Positions 1 through 8,063 of a DNA stretch of 64,000 bases are shown in pieces; positions within the stretch are counted from its first letter, which is position 1; the number at the start of each line of letters is the position of its first letter. Position numbers and translations under genes: made by a program. The notes beneath the pieces were generated by a model. The model was not told where the DNA came from. It made no database searches and saw only the letters and a program-made list of their open reading frames with translations. This stretch comes from Phycisphaeraceae bacterium. Lineage in GTDB: Bacteria; Planctomycetota; Phycisphaerae; Phycisphaerales; UBA1924. The DNA is taken from the NCBI GenBank assembly GCA_023898685.1, contig CP060234.1:2480001-2544000 (forward strand), in the 5' to 3' direction.

Positions 1-121
1 CGAGCGCGGAGCGCTGGAGGAACATCGGCATCGTCATCGCAGCCGACGCCATGATCAGACCGGTGCCGAGCAGCTCGCGGCGGGTCCAGGCTCGGGCTTC
101 CGACGCGTCATTGTGATGCAT
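1..121 (-). CDS. DUF1501 family protein, N-terminal fragment
   Basis: The first 40 residues of a gene run off the left edge. The start codon at 121 is preceded by a GGGAG Shine-Dalgarno sequence. The N-terminus reads ARAWTRRELLGTGLIMASAA, a twin-arginine (Tat) export signal with a hydrophobic stretch. It lies directly downstream of a DUF1800 gene on the same strand. DUF1800 followed by DUF1501 is a standard planctomycete pair of unknown function, and DUF1501 proteins usually start with such a Tat signal. The family call rests on signal and context only, because the catalytic-like body lies outside the window. Confidence 0.6.
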   Translation of the reverse strand, partial: MHHNDASEARAWTRRELLGTGLIMASAAMTMPMFLQRSAL

Positions 122-159
122 TGGGAGGGCTCCCGTGGAAATGGCCAGATGGCAGAGGT

Positions 160-213
160 CCAGATGGCCAGATGACTCGTGTCGTGCGTCTTCCTTCTGA
201 TCTGGCCATCTGG
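160..213. repeat. 14-bp perfect inverted repeat between DUF1800 and DUF1501
   Basis: CCAGATGGCCAGAT (160-173) and ATCTGGCCATCTGG (200-213) are perfect reverse complements separated by 26 nt. Partial copies of the same unit (ATGGCCAGATGG) start at 141. In the direction of transcription of the flanking genes no T-tract follows, so it is not a classical terminator. It could be an mRNA-processing stem or a REP-like element. Confidence 0.6.
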
Positions 214-241
214 CCCTTTTCCAGTTGGCTCTCTCGCCGCG

Positions 242-1768
242 TCAGCACAGCTGATACTCCGGCATCGCCGCGACGAGCAGCAGCATACCGGTGATGACGT
301 CGGGCTTGATCGTGTTGCCGTGGTCGGCGACGAATTCGGTGAGCACGCCCTGGGCCTGCTCCTGCGGGTGGCCCAGCGTGAAGCGGAGCAGGTAGTCGAC
401 CACGCGGGCGGGGTCGCGGGCCGCGGCGGGGTCGGTCTCGGCCAGCGGCTCGAGCAGCGCCGTCGGGTCGTACTTCTCCTCGCGGGCGGCGGAGTCGTAG
501 CCCACCGGCAGCTTGCCGGTGAGCAGGAAGTTCATCAGGTTCTGCCGCACGAAGATGGTCGAGGTGTTGATCCAGGTGCGACCGCCCAGCCAGCCCTTGA
601 CGCTGGGGGGGTAGAACAGGCTCTGGCCCATCAGGTCCATCGCCTGGAGGAGCACGCCCATGTCGCGCACCGGCGTGTTGAGCGACCGCACGGCCCCGAT
701 GACGAGTTCGGCCGGGCTCTTGATGCGGTTGTTGACCACGCGCGGGTGGTAGAAGTGCTTGGACAGGAACAGCGTGCGGAGCACGGGGCGGACGTTGTAG
801 TCGGCGTCGCGCAGCTCGCCTGCAAGCCTGGCGGTGACGCGCCGCACCGCGGGCTCATCCTCCGGGGCGAGCGCGTGCATGTGGAGCGCGAACTCGTCGT
901 AGAGGCGAGCGGCGATGTACTCGGCGCACGCCTTCTGACGCAGGATAGCGCCAACGAACCCCTCGCCGTTGAGATTCCCCCGGGTACCCAGGATGGATTT
1001 CGATCCCTTGTCGTGGTTCTTCTCGTTGAAGGAGAACTCGTCGTCGACGAAGGTGTAGCCGGTGAGGGCGCGCGCCCCCTCCTTGATGTCGCGCTCCGAG
1101 TAATTCCCGACGCCCAGGCTGAACAGCTCCATGATCTCGCGCGCGAGATTCTCGTTGGGGTGGCCCACGCGCGAGTCGTCGTTGTCGAGATAGGCGAGCA
1201 TCGCCGGGTCGCGGATGAGCCCGAACAGCAGGTCCTTGTAGGAGCCGATCGCGTGGCTCCTGTAGAACTGATTCTGCTGGTACATGTGGTACGAGTTCTC
1301 GATCGTGCGGTAACTCGTCGCGAACAAGCCATGCCAGAAGAGGGTCATCTTCTCTTCGAGCGGGCGGGGCGTCTCGATCATCCGCTCGAGCCACCACCGC
1401 TGGATGTCGGCCATCTGCCGTCGATCCTGCCGCTGCCGCTGCTGGCGCAGCAGGCGGAGCCGGGCGAGCGAATCCTCGTCGCGCTGCCGGCGGGCCATCT
1501 GGGCCTCGGCCTGCTCGGCGGCGGTGGGGGGCCTCATGATGTCGGGGTCGAATTCGTTCGGGTCGGGCTTGTCGTAGGGGACCCTCTCCACCTCAATGAG
1601 ATGGTCCACCGCCTTCTCGGGGCCCCACGACGCGAGCGTCTCGATCTGCCGGGGCGTGCCGCCGAACCCGGCGCGCCAGAGCAGGTGGCGGGCTTCGTGA
1701 TACCCGAAGTCCTGGTCGCGGATGCGGTCGAGCGTGGACGGGATCGGCTCGGCGGTCGTGCCCTGCAT
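242..1768 (-). CDS. DUF1800 domain-containing protein
   Basis: The 508-residue protein has the family's N-terminal signature EARHLLWRAGFGG, followed by long helical segments and the conserved stretch NENLAREIMELFSLG near the middle. Function is unknown; the family pairs with DUF1501 proteins in planctomycetes and other bacteria. The start at 1768 is chosen because GGAGG lies 8 nt upstream; the frame stays open further upstream to 1849, but that part is low-complexity Arg/Pro and has no ribosome binding site. No obvious signal peptide is visible. It is probably cotranscribed with the DUF1501 gene 120 bp downstream. Confidence 0.85.
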   Translation of the reverse strand: MQGTTAEPIPSTLDRIRDQDFGYHEARHLLWRAGFGGTPRQIETLASWGPEKAVDHLIEVERVPYDKPDPNEFDPDIMRPPTAAEQAEAQMARRQRDEDSLARLRLLRQQRQRQDRRQMADIQRWWLERMIETPRPLEEKMTLFWHGLFATSYRTIENSYHMYQQNQFYRSHAIGSYKDLLFGLIRDPAMLAYLDNDDSRVGHPNENLAREIMELFSLGVGNYSERDIKEGARALTGYTFVDDEFSFNEKNHDKGSKSILGTRGNLNGEGFVGAILRQKACAEYIAARLYDEFALHMHALAPEDEPAVRRVTARLAGELRDADYNVRPVLRTLFLSKHFYHPRVVNNRIKSPAELVIGAVRSLNTPVRDMGVLLQAMDLMGQSLFYPPSVKGWLGGRTWINTSTIFVRQNLMNFLLTGKLPVGYDSAAREEKYDPTALLEPLAETDPAAARDPARVVDYLLRFTLGHPQEQAQGVLTEFVADHGNTIKPDVITGMLLLVAAMPEYQLC

Positions 1769-2024
1769 CGCGGTCCTCCGGAATGGCCGCCGTCGCGGAC
1801 GACGCCGTGCGGCCGAACGCGGTGCCCCCGCGGGTATTGCATCGGCCACAGGAGCGAGTATGCCCGAAAACCGGGGGCGGGTCGAGAGCGGACTTGGATG
1901 TTGTGGGGGAAGTGGGGGAGGGGATTGCGGAGGAGAAGAGACTCAGGTACGAAGAGACGGAGAGACGAAGTGCCGGGAGCGGGATTTGGGCGCGCATGGC
2001 GGGCCGGCGCCCATCGGCTCACGC

Positions 2025-2030
2025 TATTCT
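2025..2030 (+). promoter_or_regulatory. -10 element of a probable leaderless promoter
   Basis: TATTCT, preceded by GC, lies 6 nt before the ATG at 2037. No Shine-Dalgarno sequence is present, so the expected transcription start coincides with the start codon. Confidence 0.5.
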
Positions 2031-2036
2031 CCAGAC

Positions 2037-3059
2037 ATGACGCTCCGATTCGCCATCATGGGCACGGGCCGGATCGCCGGTAAGGTGGCCCCGTGCATCG
2101 CCGAGGCCGAGGGGTGCGATGTCACGGTCGCGGCCTCGCGATCGCACGAGCGCGGGCACGAGTTCGCGAGCGAGATCGGCATCCCGCACGCCTGCACCTA
2201 CGACGACCTGCTCGAGTGCGACGACGTCGACGCGGTGTACGTCACCCTGCCCAACAACGACCACCCGGTGTGGAGCGAGAAGCTGCTGAAGGCCGGCAAG
2301 CACGTGCTGTGCGAGAAGCCGTTGTGCTGGACCCGAGCCGAGGCCGAGCGGCTGTTCACGCTCGCGGCCGACCGGGGGCTCGTGCTCGTCGAGGCGTTCA
2401 TGTACGTGCACAGCCCGCTCACCGCGGAGGCGGTGCGTCTGGCGCGGACGTCGGATTCGCCGATCGGCTCGCTGCGCCGGATCGAGGCCCGCTTCGACAT
2501 CTCGATCGAGGACGGGCACAAGGCGGGCGCCAAGTCCAACGTGCGGTACAGCCGGGCGCTGGCGGGCGGATCGGTGATGGACCTGGGGTGCTACCCGCTC
2601 TCCTACGTGCGGCACCTCACGGGCGAGACGCCCGCATCGCTCGAGGCGGGTGCGGAGATGGTCGACCTGTTCGGGGGCTCGCGGAGCGACGGCTCGGACG
2701 CGGTGGACGGGCGGGCCTGGATGCGCGGCGCGATGCCCTCCGGCGTCGAGTTCGATCTGACCTGCTCGATGGTCGAGCCCTCGGGTCACCTCGTCGAGGC
2801 GAGGCTGATCGGCAAACGGGGCGAGGCGGTGGTGCGGGATTTCCCGCGCCCCGCGAAGATCGAGATCATCGCCGGCGGCGAGACGCGGGTCATCGGCGCG
2901 GGCAAGGCGGGCGGGCTCGCACCCTACACGCTCCAGGCGGAGTCCTTCGCGCGGGCGGTGGGGGGCGCGGAGCCGATCCCGTCGCCCGCGTGGTCGATCG
3001 AGCAGGCGGGTGTAATCGAGCGCGTGCTGGGGTTGATCGGGTTGAAGTTCGACGGGTGA
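2037..3059 (+). CDS. Gfo/Idh/MocA family NAD(P)-dependent oxidoreductase
   Basis: A 340-residue protein of normal family length. An N-terminal Rossmann fold is shown by FAIMGTGRIAGKVAP with the GxGxxA nucleotide-binding loop. The family's CEKP motif (KHVLCEKPLCW, about residue 95) follows, supplying the conserved Lys of the active site. The C-terminal half is the alpha/beta substrate domain (GGSVMDLGCYPLSYVRHL). The enzyme probably oxidises or reduces a sugar or polyol; the substrate cannot be read from sequence. The start at 2037 fits the Rossmann beginning and a -10 hexamer 6 nt upstream. The frame is open further upstream but encodes low-complexity sequence. Confidence 0.88.
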   Translation: MTLRFAIMGTGRIAGKVAPCIAEAEGCDVTVAASRSHERGHEFASEIGIPHACTYDDLLECDDVDAVYVTLPNNDHPVWSEKLLKAGKHVLCEKPLCWTRAEAERLFTLAADRGLVLVEAFMYVHSPLTAEAVRLARTSDSPIGSLRRIEARFDISIEDGHKAGAKSNVRYSRALAGGSVMDLGCYPLSYVRHLTGETPASLEAGAEMVDLFGGSRSDGSDAVDGRAWMRGAMPSGVEFDLTCSMVEPSGHLVEARLIGKRGEAVVRDFPRPAKIEIIAGGETRVIGAGKAGGLAPYTLQAESFARAVGGAEPIPSPAWSIEQAGVIERVLGLIGLKFDG

Positions 3060-3076
3060 CCTGTGTGCGTCTGTAC

Positions 3077-3316
3077 GAGCCCGGAGCGCGAGCGACGGGT
3101 CACGCCGGCGTCGATTATGCGATGTACGTTCGGTAAAGCTCGGTCCGTCGCTGACGGTCAGGGCGCTTCGCGTTCGGTGCCGTGGGTCATCCCGATGGGT
3201 GACCCACGAAAGGCCGGCGTTCGCGGTTTGCCGCCATCACCCTTCGGGCTGATGGCGGGCACCGGCAATGAACGCTCGATATTGCTCGGCCCGTCGCTGA
3301 CGCTCAGGGCTCGTTC
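3077..3316. repeat. Palindromic repeat cluster (family C, copy 1)
   Basis: GAGCCCGGAGCGCGAGCGAC at 3077 is answered by inverted copies at 3141-3166 (GGTCCGTCGCTGACGGTCAG) and at 3285-3316 (GGCCCGTCGCTGACGCTCAG). The spacer carries two further palindromes, GTGGGTCA...TGACCCAC and GCCGCCATCA...TGATGGCGGG. Related arm pairs occur at 32587, 39035 and 45843. The last arm overlaps the 3' end of truA. Confidence 0.75.
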
Positions 3317-4281
3317 ACGCCTTCCCCATACCTGATCCACTCCAGGCGCAACCCTTGCGGCGGCAGCGTCGGCCCGGCCTGGCGTCTGTCTCTCGATTCG
3401 ATGATCTCGGGGATCCGGTTCGGGTCGATCCGCCCCCGCCCGACCTCCATCAGCGTCCCGGCGATGATCCGCACCATGTTGTAAAGGAAGCCCGACCCCG
3501 ACACGCGGATGAGGAATCTCTCCTCCCCCGTCACCGACGGGGGAGGTGCCGAGCGAAGCGAGGCGGAGGGGGTGCCTCCCCCGATCCCCGATCCCCGATC
3601 CCCGGTCCCTTCCACCCCGCACGCAAAGACCCTCCGAACCGTCGTCTTCCGCCCGTGGCTCGCCTGCGCGAACGCCTCGAAGTCGTGCTCGCCCACCAGC
3701 AGGGCCGCCGCGGCCTGCATCGGTTCCAGCTCCAGGTCGTGCCAGGTGTGGAAGACGTACCGCCGATCCCAGAGCGGGCGCGTCCGCCCCGAGACGATCG
3801 CGTAGGTGTACTCCTTCGCGACCGCCCCGCCAATCGGGTCGAAGTCGAGCGGCACCGCCTCGGCGCCGAGGCAGAGGACGTCTCTCGGAAGCTCGCTGTT
3901 GAGCGCCCGCACGAGGGCTTCGGTCCCGCGCTCGACGGGCCAGCCCACCCCCTTCGCCGGGTCGGGGTTCGTCGTGAAGGCCGCGACCTGCCCGCCCGGC
4001 TTCCCAAACTCGGGCGGGCCATCGGGGTAGTGCCCCCCCGCGTGCACCCCAGAATCCGTCCGGCTCGCGCCCTTGATCGTCACCGCCTCGCGGCACACCG
4101 ACCGGACGGCCCGCTCGACGACGTGCTGCACCGTCCGCATCGCCACCCGCCCCTCGGCGATGTCATCGGGCGTCTGGTCGACAAGCTCGGGGTGCTCGCT
4201 CGCCGGCGGCTCCTGCTTCTGCCAGCCGTGGAATTCGGTGCCGTCGTAGGCGAGCGTGAGCTTGTATCGAACCGGCGGCAC
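3304..4281 (-). CDS. truA: tRNA pseudouridine(38-40) synthase TruA
   Basis: TruA converts U38-U40 of the tRNA anticodon stem-loop to pseudouridine. The catalytic motif GASRTDSGVHA is intact with nucleophilic Asp76, and the N-terminus (KLTLAYDGTEFHGW) and the late signature GSGFLYNMVRIIAGTL are typical. At 325 residues it is longer than the usual 245-270. One extra segment lies near residues 25-50. A second, about 30 residues of low-complexity Gly/Ser/Pro, lies just before ERFLIRVSGSGF and is encoded by a palindromic repeat (see 3522-3611). The gene starts 3 bp after the stop codon of the DUF2156-GNAT gene, so the two are probably cotranscribed. Confidence 0.93.
   Translation of the reverse strand: MPPVRYKLTLAYDGTEFHGWQKQEPPASEHPELVDQTPDDIAEGRVAMRTVQHVVERAVRSVCREAVTIKGASRTDSGVHAGGHYPDGPPEFGKPGGQVAAFTTNPDPAKGVGWPVERGTEALVRALNSELPRDVLCLGAEAVPLDFDPIGGAVAKEYTYAIVSGRTRPLWDRRYVFHTWHDLELEPMQAAAALLVGEHDFEAFAQASHGRKTTVRRVFACGVEGTGDRGSGIGGGTPSASLRSAPPPSVTGEERFLIRVSGSGFLYNMVRIIAGTLMEVGRGRIDPNRIPEIIESRDRRQAGPTLPPQGLRLEWIRYGEGVNEP
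3522..3611. repeat. Family A palindromic element inside truA
   Basis: A perfect 11-bp arm, 3-bp loop palindrome (CCTCCCCCGTC-ACC-GACGGGGGAGG, 3522-3546) is followed by a second inverted motif (GGCGGAGGGGGTGCC) and a GATCCCC heptamer tract (3582-3605). The same arrangement recurs in the intergenic region 8064-8231. Here it is in frame with truA and adds about 30 codons at a predicted beta-hairpin turn. Confidence 0.8.
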
Positions 4282-4284
4282 GGA

Positions 4285-5883
4285 TCAGGATAGGTCCCCG
4301 TCCGTCAGGGCAGGCGCCCCGGACGGCGCGACGCGGAGCATCCGCAGCCCGTCGACGTCTCCCGCGTAGTAACGGGACAGCGTCTTGATCGCGCGGAACC
4401 CGGCGGACGTGTAGAGGCTGATCGCCGCGACATTCGTCGCCCGCACTTCGAGGTAGACCCGGGCGATGCCCTCCTGCTCGAGCGCGTCGAGCATCCAGTT
4501 GAGCATCCCGCGCCCCAGCCCCACGCCCGTCATCGCCGGGTCGACCGCGACGCTGTAGACCCGCCCCGACTTGGTGCGACGGTGCGTGCGGATCAGCGCC
4601 ACGCACCAGCCCGCGACCAGCCCTTCGTGCTCGGCGACAGCGACCCTCGCACGCGGGTTGGCGATCAGCCGGCGGATTTGGCGGAGCGTGAACCGGTCGT
4701 CCGAGTCCGCGAAGGCGCGCGACTCGATATCGAGCATGGAGGCGGCGTCCTCCGCGGTCGCCCGGCGGATGCTCATGGTCGGTCCCCCGATCATCTCGGC
4801 GTGGCGAGGCGCGGGCCGCCCCCGCGAGAGCAGCCGCACGGTCGATGGCTCGGGCCCGCCCGGCTCGTGCACCGGCTGGCGGGTGAGCACGCTCTTGGAG
4901 AGCATCTTGCTGGGGCGGTAGCTCTGCTTGGTGTAGCGGAGCGTATCGATGCCCCAGTCGTCGCCCGCGTTGATCTCCGTGGCGCCCTCGAAGCGGGTGC
5001 GGCAGAACTCGCTGTAGATGAACTGGGGGGCGCCCGCGAAGTCCGGGTGGGTCTTCTCGACGCTGACGACGCCCATCGCGGGCGTCAGCTGCTCGCCGAT
5101 GGTGAAGCCCACCAGGCGGCCCGACGCGCGGACGGTCATCGAGACGAGGCCCAGCTCGTCGATCAGTTCGAGGTAGCGTCTGGTGCTGCGCTCGTCGCGC
5201 TCGCGGAGCACGTCCACGCCGATGAGGTGGTCGTTCGCCTCGCCCTCATGACGCAGGTCGGCCTCGTGCCGCCAGAGGCTCAGCAGCTCGACGCACTCGG
5301 GGATGTCGGCGGGCGTGATGTCCGCGGTCTGGACGTCCGGGTTCTCCCGCAGGAACTTGCTGCGCAGCTTGCGTTTGCCCTTCAGGTCGCCGCCGGCGAG
5401 TTCCACCAGCGCGTCGCGCCGGTAGACATAGTCGCCCGGCATGGGCGAGGCCGAGAGCGGGAGGGCGCGGATCGAGCGGATGTGCTCGAGCACCTCGTCG
5501 GACACATACTCGATGCGCGACCGCTCGACGCCCGGGCCCCGATCGTTCGCCGCGTCCATGATCTCGAAGCACGCTTCGAGAGCACCGGCGAGCTCCGCGT
5601 CGCTGGACAGACGGGTCGGGAGCGGCGGGAGCATCATCGAGAGGTCGCCGTCGGCCGCGCTGAACAGGCAGACGTGGTCGTTGATGACCGCGCGACGCAG
5701 CAGCAGCGGCTCGCACCAGCAGAGCGACGCGGCGAACGAGGCGTCCGAGATGGGCTCACGGAGCATCCCCGTCGCGGCCGCGAAAAGCTCGCGGTCGTCG
5801 AGCGTGACCGGTACGAGGCATTGATCGAGAGCAAGCCCGCCCGTTGGCGGGCACGGGTGTCGGTCGTCGACTTGGGTTTCCAT
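4285..5883 (-). CDS. DUF2156 (lysyltransferase-like) - GNAT acetyltransferase fusion
   Basis: The 532-residue protein appears to have two acyltransferase-fold halves. Residues about 1-330 resemble the DUF2156 / phosphatidylglycerol-lysyltransferase C-terminal family (KGKRKLRSKFLREN, INAGDDWGIDTLRYTKQSYRP). Residues about 355-515 form a GNAT N-acetyltransferase with the acetyl-CoA loop GVGLGRGMLNWML and the RimI-like end LEVRATNVAAISLYTSAGFRAI. A Pro/Arg-rich linker joins them. The C-terminal half probably acetylates an amine or protein N-terminus; the acceptor of the first half is unknown. Ribosome-binding evidence at the start is weak. It precedes truA by 3 bp. Confidence 0.75.
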   Translation of the reverse strand: METQVDDRHPCPPTGGLALDQCLVPVTLDDRELFAAATGMLREPISDASFAASLCWCEPLLLRRAVINDHVCLFSAADGDLSMMLPPLPTRLSSDAELAGALEACFEIMDAANDRGPGVERSRIEYVSDEVLEHIRSIRALPLSASPMPGDYVYRRDALVELAGGDLKGKRKLRSKFLRENPDVQTADITPADIPECVELLSLWRHEADLRHEGEANDHLIGVDVLRERDERSTRRYLELIDELGLVSMTVRASGRLVGFTIGEQLTPAMGVVSVEKTHPDFAGAPQFIYSEFCRTRFEGATEINAGDDWGIDTLRYTKQSYRPSKMLSKSVLTRQPVHEPGGPEPSTVRLLSRGRPAPRHAEMIGGPTMSIRRATAEDAASMLDIESRAFADSDDRFTLRQIRRLIANPRARVAVAEHEGLVAGWCVALIRTHRRTKSGRVYSVAVDPAMTGVGLGRGMLNWMLDALEQEGIARVYLEVRATNVAAISLYTSAGFRAIKTLSRYYAGDVDGLRMLRVAPSGAPALTDGDLS

Positions 5884-6534
5884 TGGAGGGCCGGTGGCCT
5901 TGTCTCACGGCGGCGTCCGAGGCCGCGTCGGCCGGGGTCCCACGCCTTCCACGACGGCGGAACCCCGACGCAAAACAATATCGAGTGGTGAGGGCGAATA
6001 GTCAAGCCGCCAGACGGGCCAGAACACGAAACTTCTCGATTCCCCATCGAGGGGCTCGTTCTCGGTCGGCGGGCGACGACCTTGAAGGCGGAGTCCGACC
6101 TCAGACAGTCCGGGTGACGCGGGCTGGCCGTCCTCCCGATTCCACCCGGGTCAGGCGTGCCACCGGCCGGAATGTCGACCTTGGGTGAGCCCGACCCGAC
6201 GACGTCAGCTTGTACTTTGGTGTCCGTGACGCGCGCGGGTGGGTCGGCCGGGCGTCCCGTCGCTGAACGCTTCGGCCCGTGACGGCACCTTGGTTCGCGC
6301 GATCCGCACCGGGCGGCGGCTCGCGACGGTCGGTCCGGTCGGGAGGTCGTACGAATCCGAGCAAAGTTCCGGGACGCCGCGCGTTGTGCACAGCGCGCCG
6401 CGCGCCGGGCCGGACCGGTTCGCCAAGGCCGGCCTGGCGAGCGGAACACGCGACCTGAAAAGAACTGAAAGCAGTCGGAATTCCGTATTCTTCCGTTCAT
6501 CCGCAAAAACTGATGAATCTTCTCGGGAATGGCC
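5884..6534. other. Long intergenic region without a recognisable gene
   Basis: About 650 bp separate the divergent DUF2156-GNAT gene and the riboswitch promoter. Open frames here are Arg/Pro/Ser-rich shadows with no domain or ribosome binding site. The last 70 bp (from about 6460) are AT-richer than the rest. No tRNA, repeat arm or terminator was found. Confidence 0.6.
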
Positions 6535-6562
6535 TTGACTCTTTCCGTCCGTTCCGTATGCT
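6535..6562 (+). promoter_or_regulatory. Sigma-70 type promoter of the riboswitch transcript
   Basis: TTGACT (6535-6540), a 16-nt spacer and TATGCT (6557-6562). The predicted transcription start near 6569 falls exactly at the first base of the riboswitch. Confidence 0.7.
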
Positions 6563-6569
6563 CCGCCCA

Positions 6570-6702
6570 GTGCATCAAGAGTCCCGGGATGCCTCATAAG
6601 GTCCCGGGCGGCAACCGAGCGGGTGAACCCCGCCACGGTGCCGAGGCCAGCCCCGGCGTGGGGAGCGATGCGGACGGGACCTGCCCCGAGCGGGGACCCG
6701 TC
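6570..6702 (+). promoter_or_regulatory. SAM-I-clan riboswitch with expression platform
   Basis: The elements of a SAM-I/SAM-IV type aptamer can be drawn by hand. P1 is GCATC (6572-6576) with GATGC (6667-6671). P2 is CCCGGG (6583-6588) with CCCGGG (6603-6608), followed by the conserved GGCAACC. P3 is GCGGG (6619-6623) with CCCGC (6629-6633). GGTGCC follows, then P4 CCCC (6651-6654) with GGGG (6660-6663). A pseudoknot between the P2 loop GCCTC (6591-6595) and GAGGC (6643-6647) is possible. Downstream, GACGGG (6673-6678) pairs with CCCGTC (6697-6702) around an inner CCCCG/CGGGG stem, a plausible expression platform. SAM would repress the methionine-pathway gene that follows. Subclass (I, IV or variant) is uncertain. 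Confidence 0.85.
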
Positions 6703-6753
6703 AAAACCAGCGGCGACGTTCGCCGCGCCACGCCAGCACTGGACGCTCTCGAT

Positions 6754-6772
6754 GCTGTGAGGAGTTCACAGC
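6754..6772 (+). promoter_or_regulatory. Shine-Dalgarno in the loop of a start-codon hairpin
   Basis: GCTGTGA (6754-6760) and TCACAGC (6766-6772) form a 7-bp stem whose loop carries GGAG. The stem ends at the base before the ATG at 6773. It presents or masks the ribosome binding site right after the riboswitch. Confidence 0.6.
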
Positions 6773-8014
6773 ATGGGACGTACCAACCACACCGAGACCA
6801 TCACCCGCCTCCAGACCCTCTGTCCGGGCATCGGTCAGACGGCGTCCGATGGCGAGCCGCTCGTCACCCCGCTCGTCCAGTCGACCACCTTCTGGCGCGA
6901 CGGCGTCGGCAGCGGGGCGGAGCACCAGTACTCGCGGGTCTCGAACCCGACCGTCGCCGCCCTCGAAAAGGCCCTGGGCGACCTCGAGCAGGCATTGCCC
7001 GCCACCTGCTTCGCAACCGGGATGGCCGCCGAGACCGCGCTCTTCCTGGCGCTGCTCAAGGCGGGCGACCACGTCATCTGCGGGTCGGGTGTCTACGGCG
7101 GCACGACGAGGCTCATCCGACAACTGCTCAGCGACCTGGGCGTCGAAGCCGACTTCGTCGATGCGACGAGGCCCGAGGCGATCCGCGCCGCCGTGCGGAC
7201 GACCACGAAGCTGATCTTCGTCGAGACTCCCTCGAACCCGTCGCTGGAGATCACCGACATCGAGGCGGTCGCGGTGATCGCCCGGGAGAGCGGGGCCCTG
7301 CTCGCGGTGGACAACACATTCCTGACCCCGGTGCTCCAGCAGCCGTTGGATCTGGGTGCCGACATCTCTGTCTACTCGACGACGAAGTTCATCGAAGGGC
7401 ACTCGGTTGCGCTGGGCGGGGCGCTGGTGACGCGCGACGAGGCGGTCGACGAGCGGATCCGCTTCATCCGCAAGTGCACCGGCGCGATCCAGAACCCGCT
7501 CAACGCCTGGCTCACGCTCAACGGATTGCGGACACTCCCGCTGCGCGTCGAGCGGCAGTCACGCACGGCCGAGGCGGTCGCGGCCTGGCTCGCGACGCAC
7601 CCGCAGATCGTGAAGGTCAACCACCCGTCGCTGGCGACGGGGCGGGCCGCGGCGATCGCGGATCGGCAGCACGTCGGGCTGGACGGGGCGAGGCACGGGG
7701 CGGTGGTCTCGTTCGAGATCGACGGCGGGCTCGACGCGGGGCGACAGTTCGTCGAGGCGCTCGAGCTGTGCACTCTGGTCGAGCACGTGGGTTCGGTCGA
7801 AACGCTGGTGACCCATCCCGCGAGCATGACACACGCCGACGTCCCGGCGGATCAGCGTCGGGCGACGGGAATCAGTGATGGGCTGCTGAGGCTGTCGGTG
7901 GGCCTCGAACCCGCGTCGGCGATCATCGCCGACCTCAAGAAGGGACTGGAAGCGGTGGCCGCGTGCGAGACGGTCCGAGACGTGGTCCATGAGGAGGCCG
8001 CGGCGTGCGCGTGA
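6773..8014 (+). CDS. Cys/Met metabolism PLP enzyme (cystathionine gamma-synthase / sulfhydrylase type)
   Basis: A 413-residue pyridoxal-phosphate enzyme of the transsulfuration family. It has the PLP-lysine motif YSTTKFIEGHS with Lys205, the phosphate-binding region (FATGMAAETAL, about residue 80), SRVSNPT for cofactor binding in trans and the C-terminal signature LLRLSVGLEPASAIIADL. It should join a homoserine ester to cysteine or sulfide in methionine synthesis. The SAM riboswitch upstream supports that role rather than methionine breakdown. Sequence alone does not separate cystathionine gamma-synthase from O-acetylhomoserine sulfhydrylase. The start is fixed by GGAG 8 nt upstream inside a small hairpin. 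Confidence 0.9.
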   Translation: MGRTNHTETITRLQTLCPGIGQTASDGEPLVTPLVQSTTFWRDGVGSGAEHQYSRVSNPTVAALEKALGDLEQALPATCFATGMAAETALFLALLKAGDHVICGSGVYGGTTRLIRQLLSDLGVEADFVDATRPEAIRAAVRTTTKLIFVETPSNPSLEITDIEAVAVIARESGALLAVDNTFLTPVLQQPLDLGADISVYSTTKFIEGHSVALGGALVTRDEAVDERIRFIRKCTGAIQNPLNAWLTLNGLRTLPLRVERQSRTAEAVAAWLATHPQIVKVNHPSLATGRAAAIADRQHVGLDGARHGAVVSFEIDGGLDAGRQFVEALELCTLVEHVGSVETLVTHPASMTHADVPADQRRATGISDGLLRLSVGLEPASAIIADLKKGLEAVAACETVRDVVHEEAAACA

Positions 8015-8063
8015 TGTGGGGTGGAGTCGCCAAGGTGTCCGCGTAGAGAAGACTCGCAGATCT

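Noticed and set aside
1890..1985. Purine-rich tract before the oxidoreductase gene as a regulatory element
   Set aside because: It is simple G/A-rich sequence without inverted symmetry or repeat to other sites.
179..2083. A 634-codon open frame on the + strand opposite DUF1800
   Set aside because: It is a GC-rich antisense shadow of the DUF1800 gene with no domain or start signal; many similar long shadows occur opposite pcrA, the kinase, rpsD and the Exb operon.
3063..3335. A 90-codon frame after the oxidoreductase gene
   Set aside because: It runs through the family C palindromes; the sequence is explained by the repeat arms.
6239..6538. A 99-codon frame in the long gap before the riboswitch
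   Set aside because: Composition is Ser/Arg/Pro with no structure, no Shine-Dalgarno and no -10 at leaderless distance; the promoter for the riboswitch overlaps its end.
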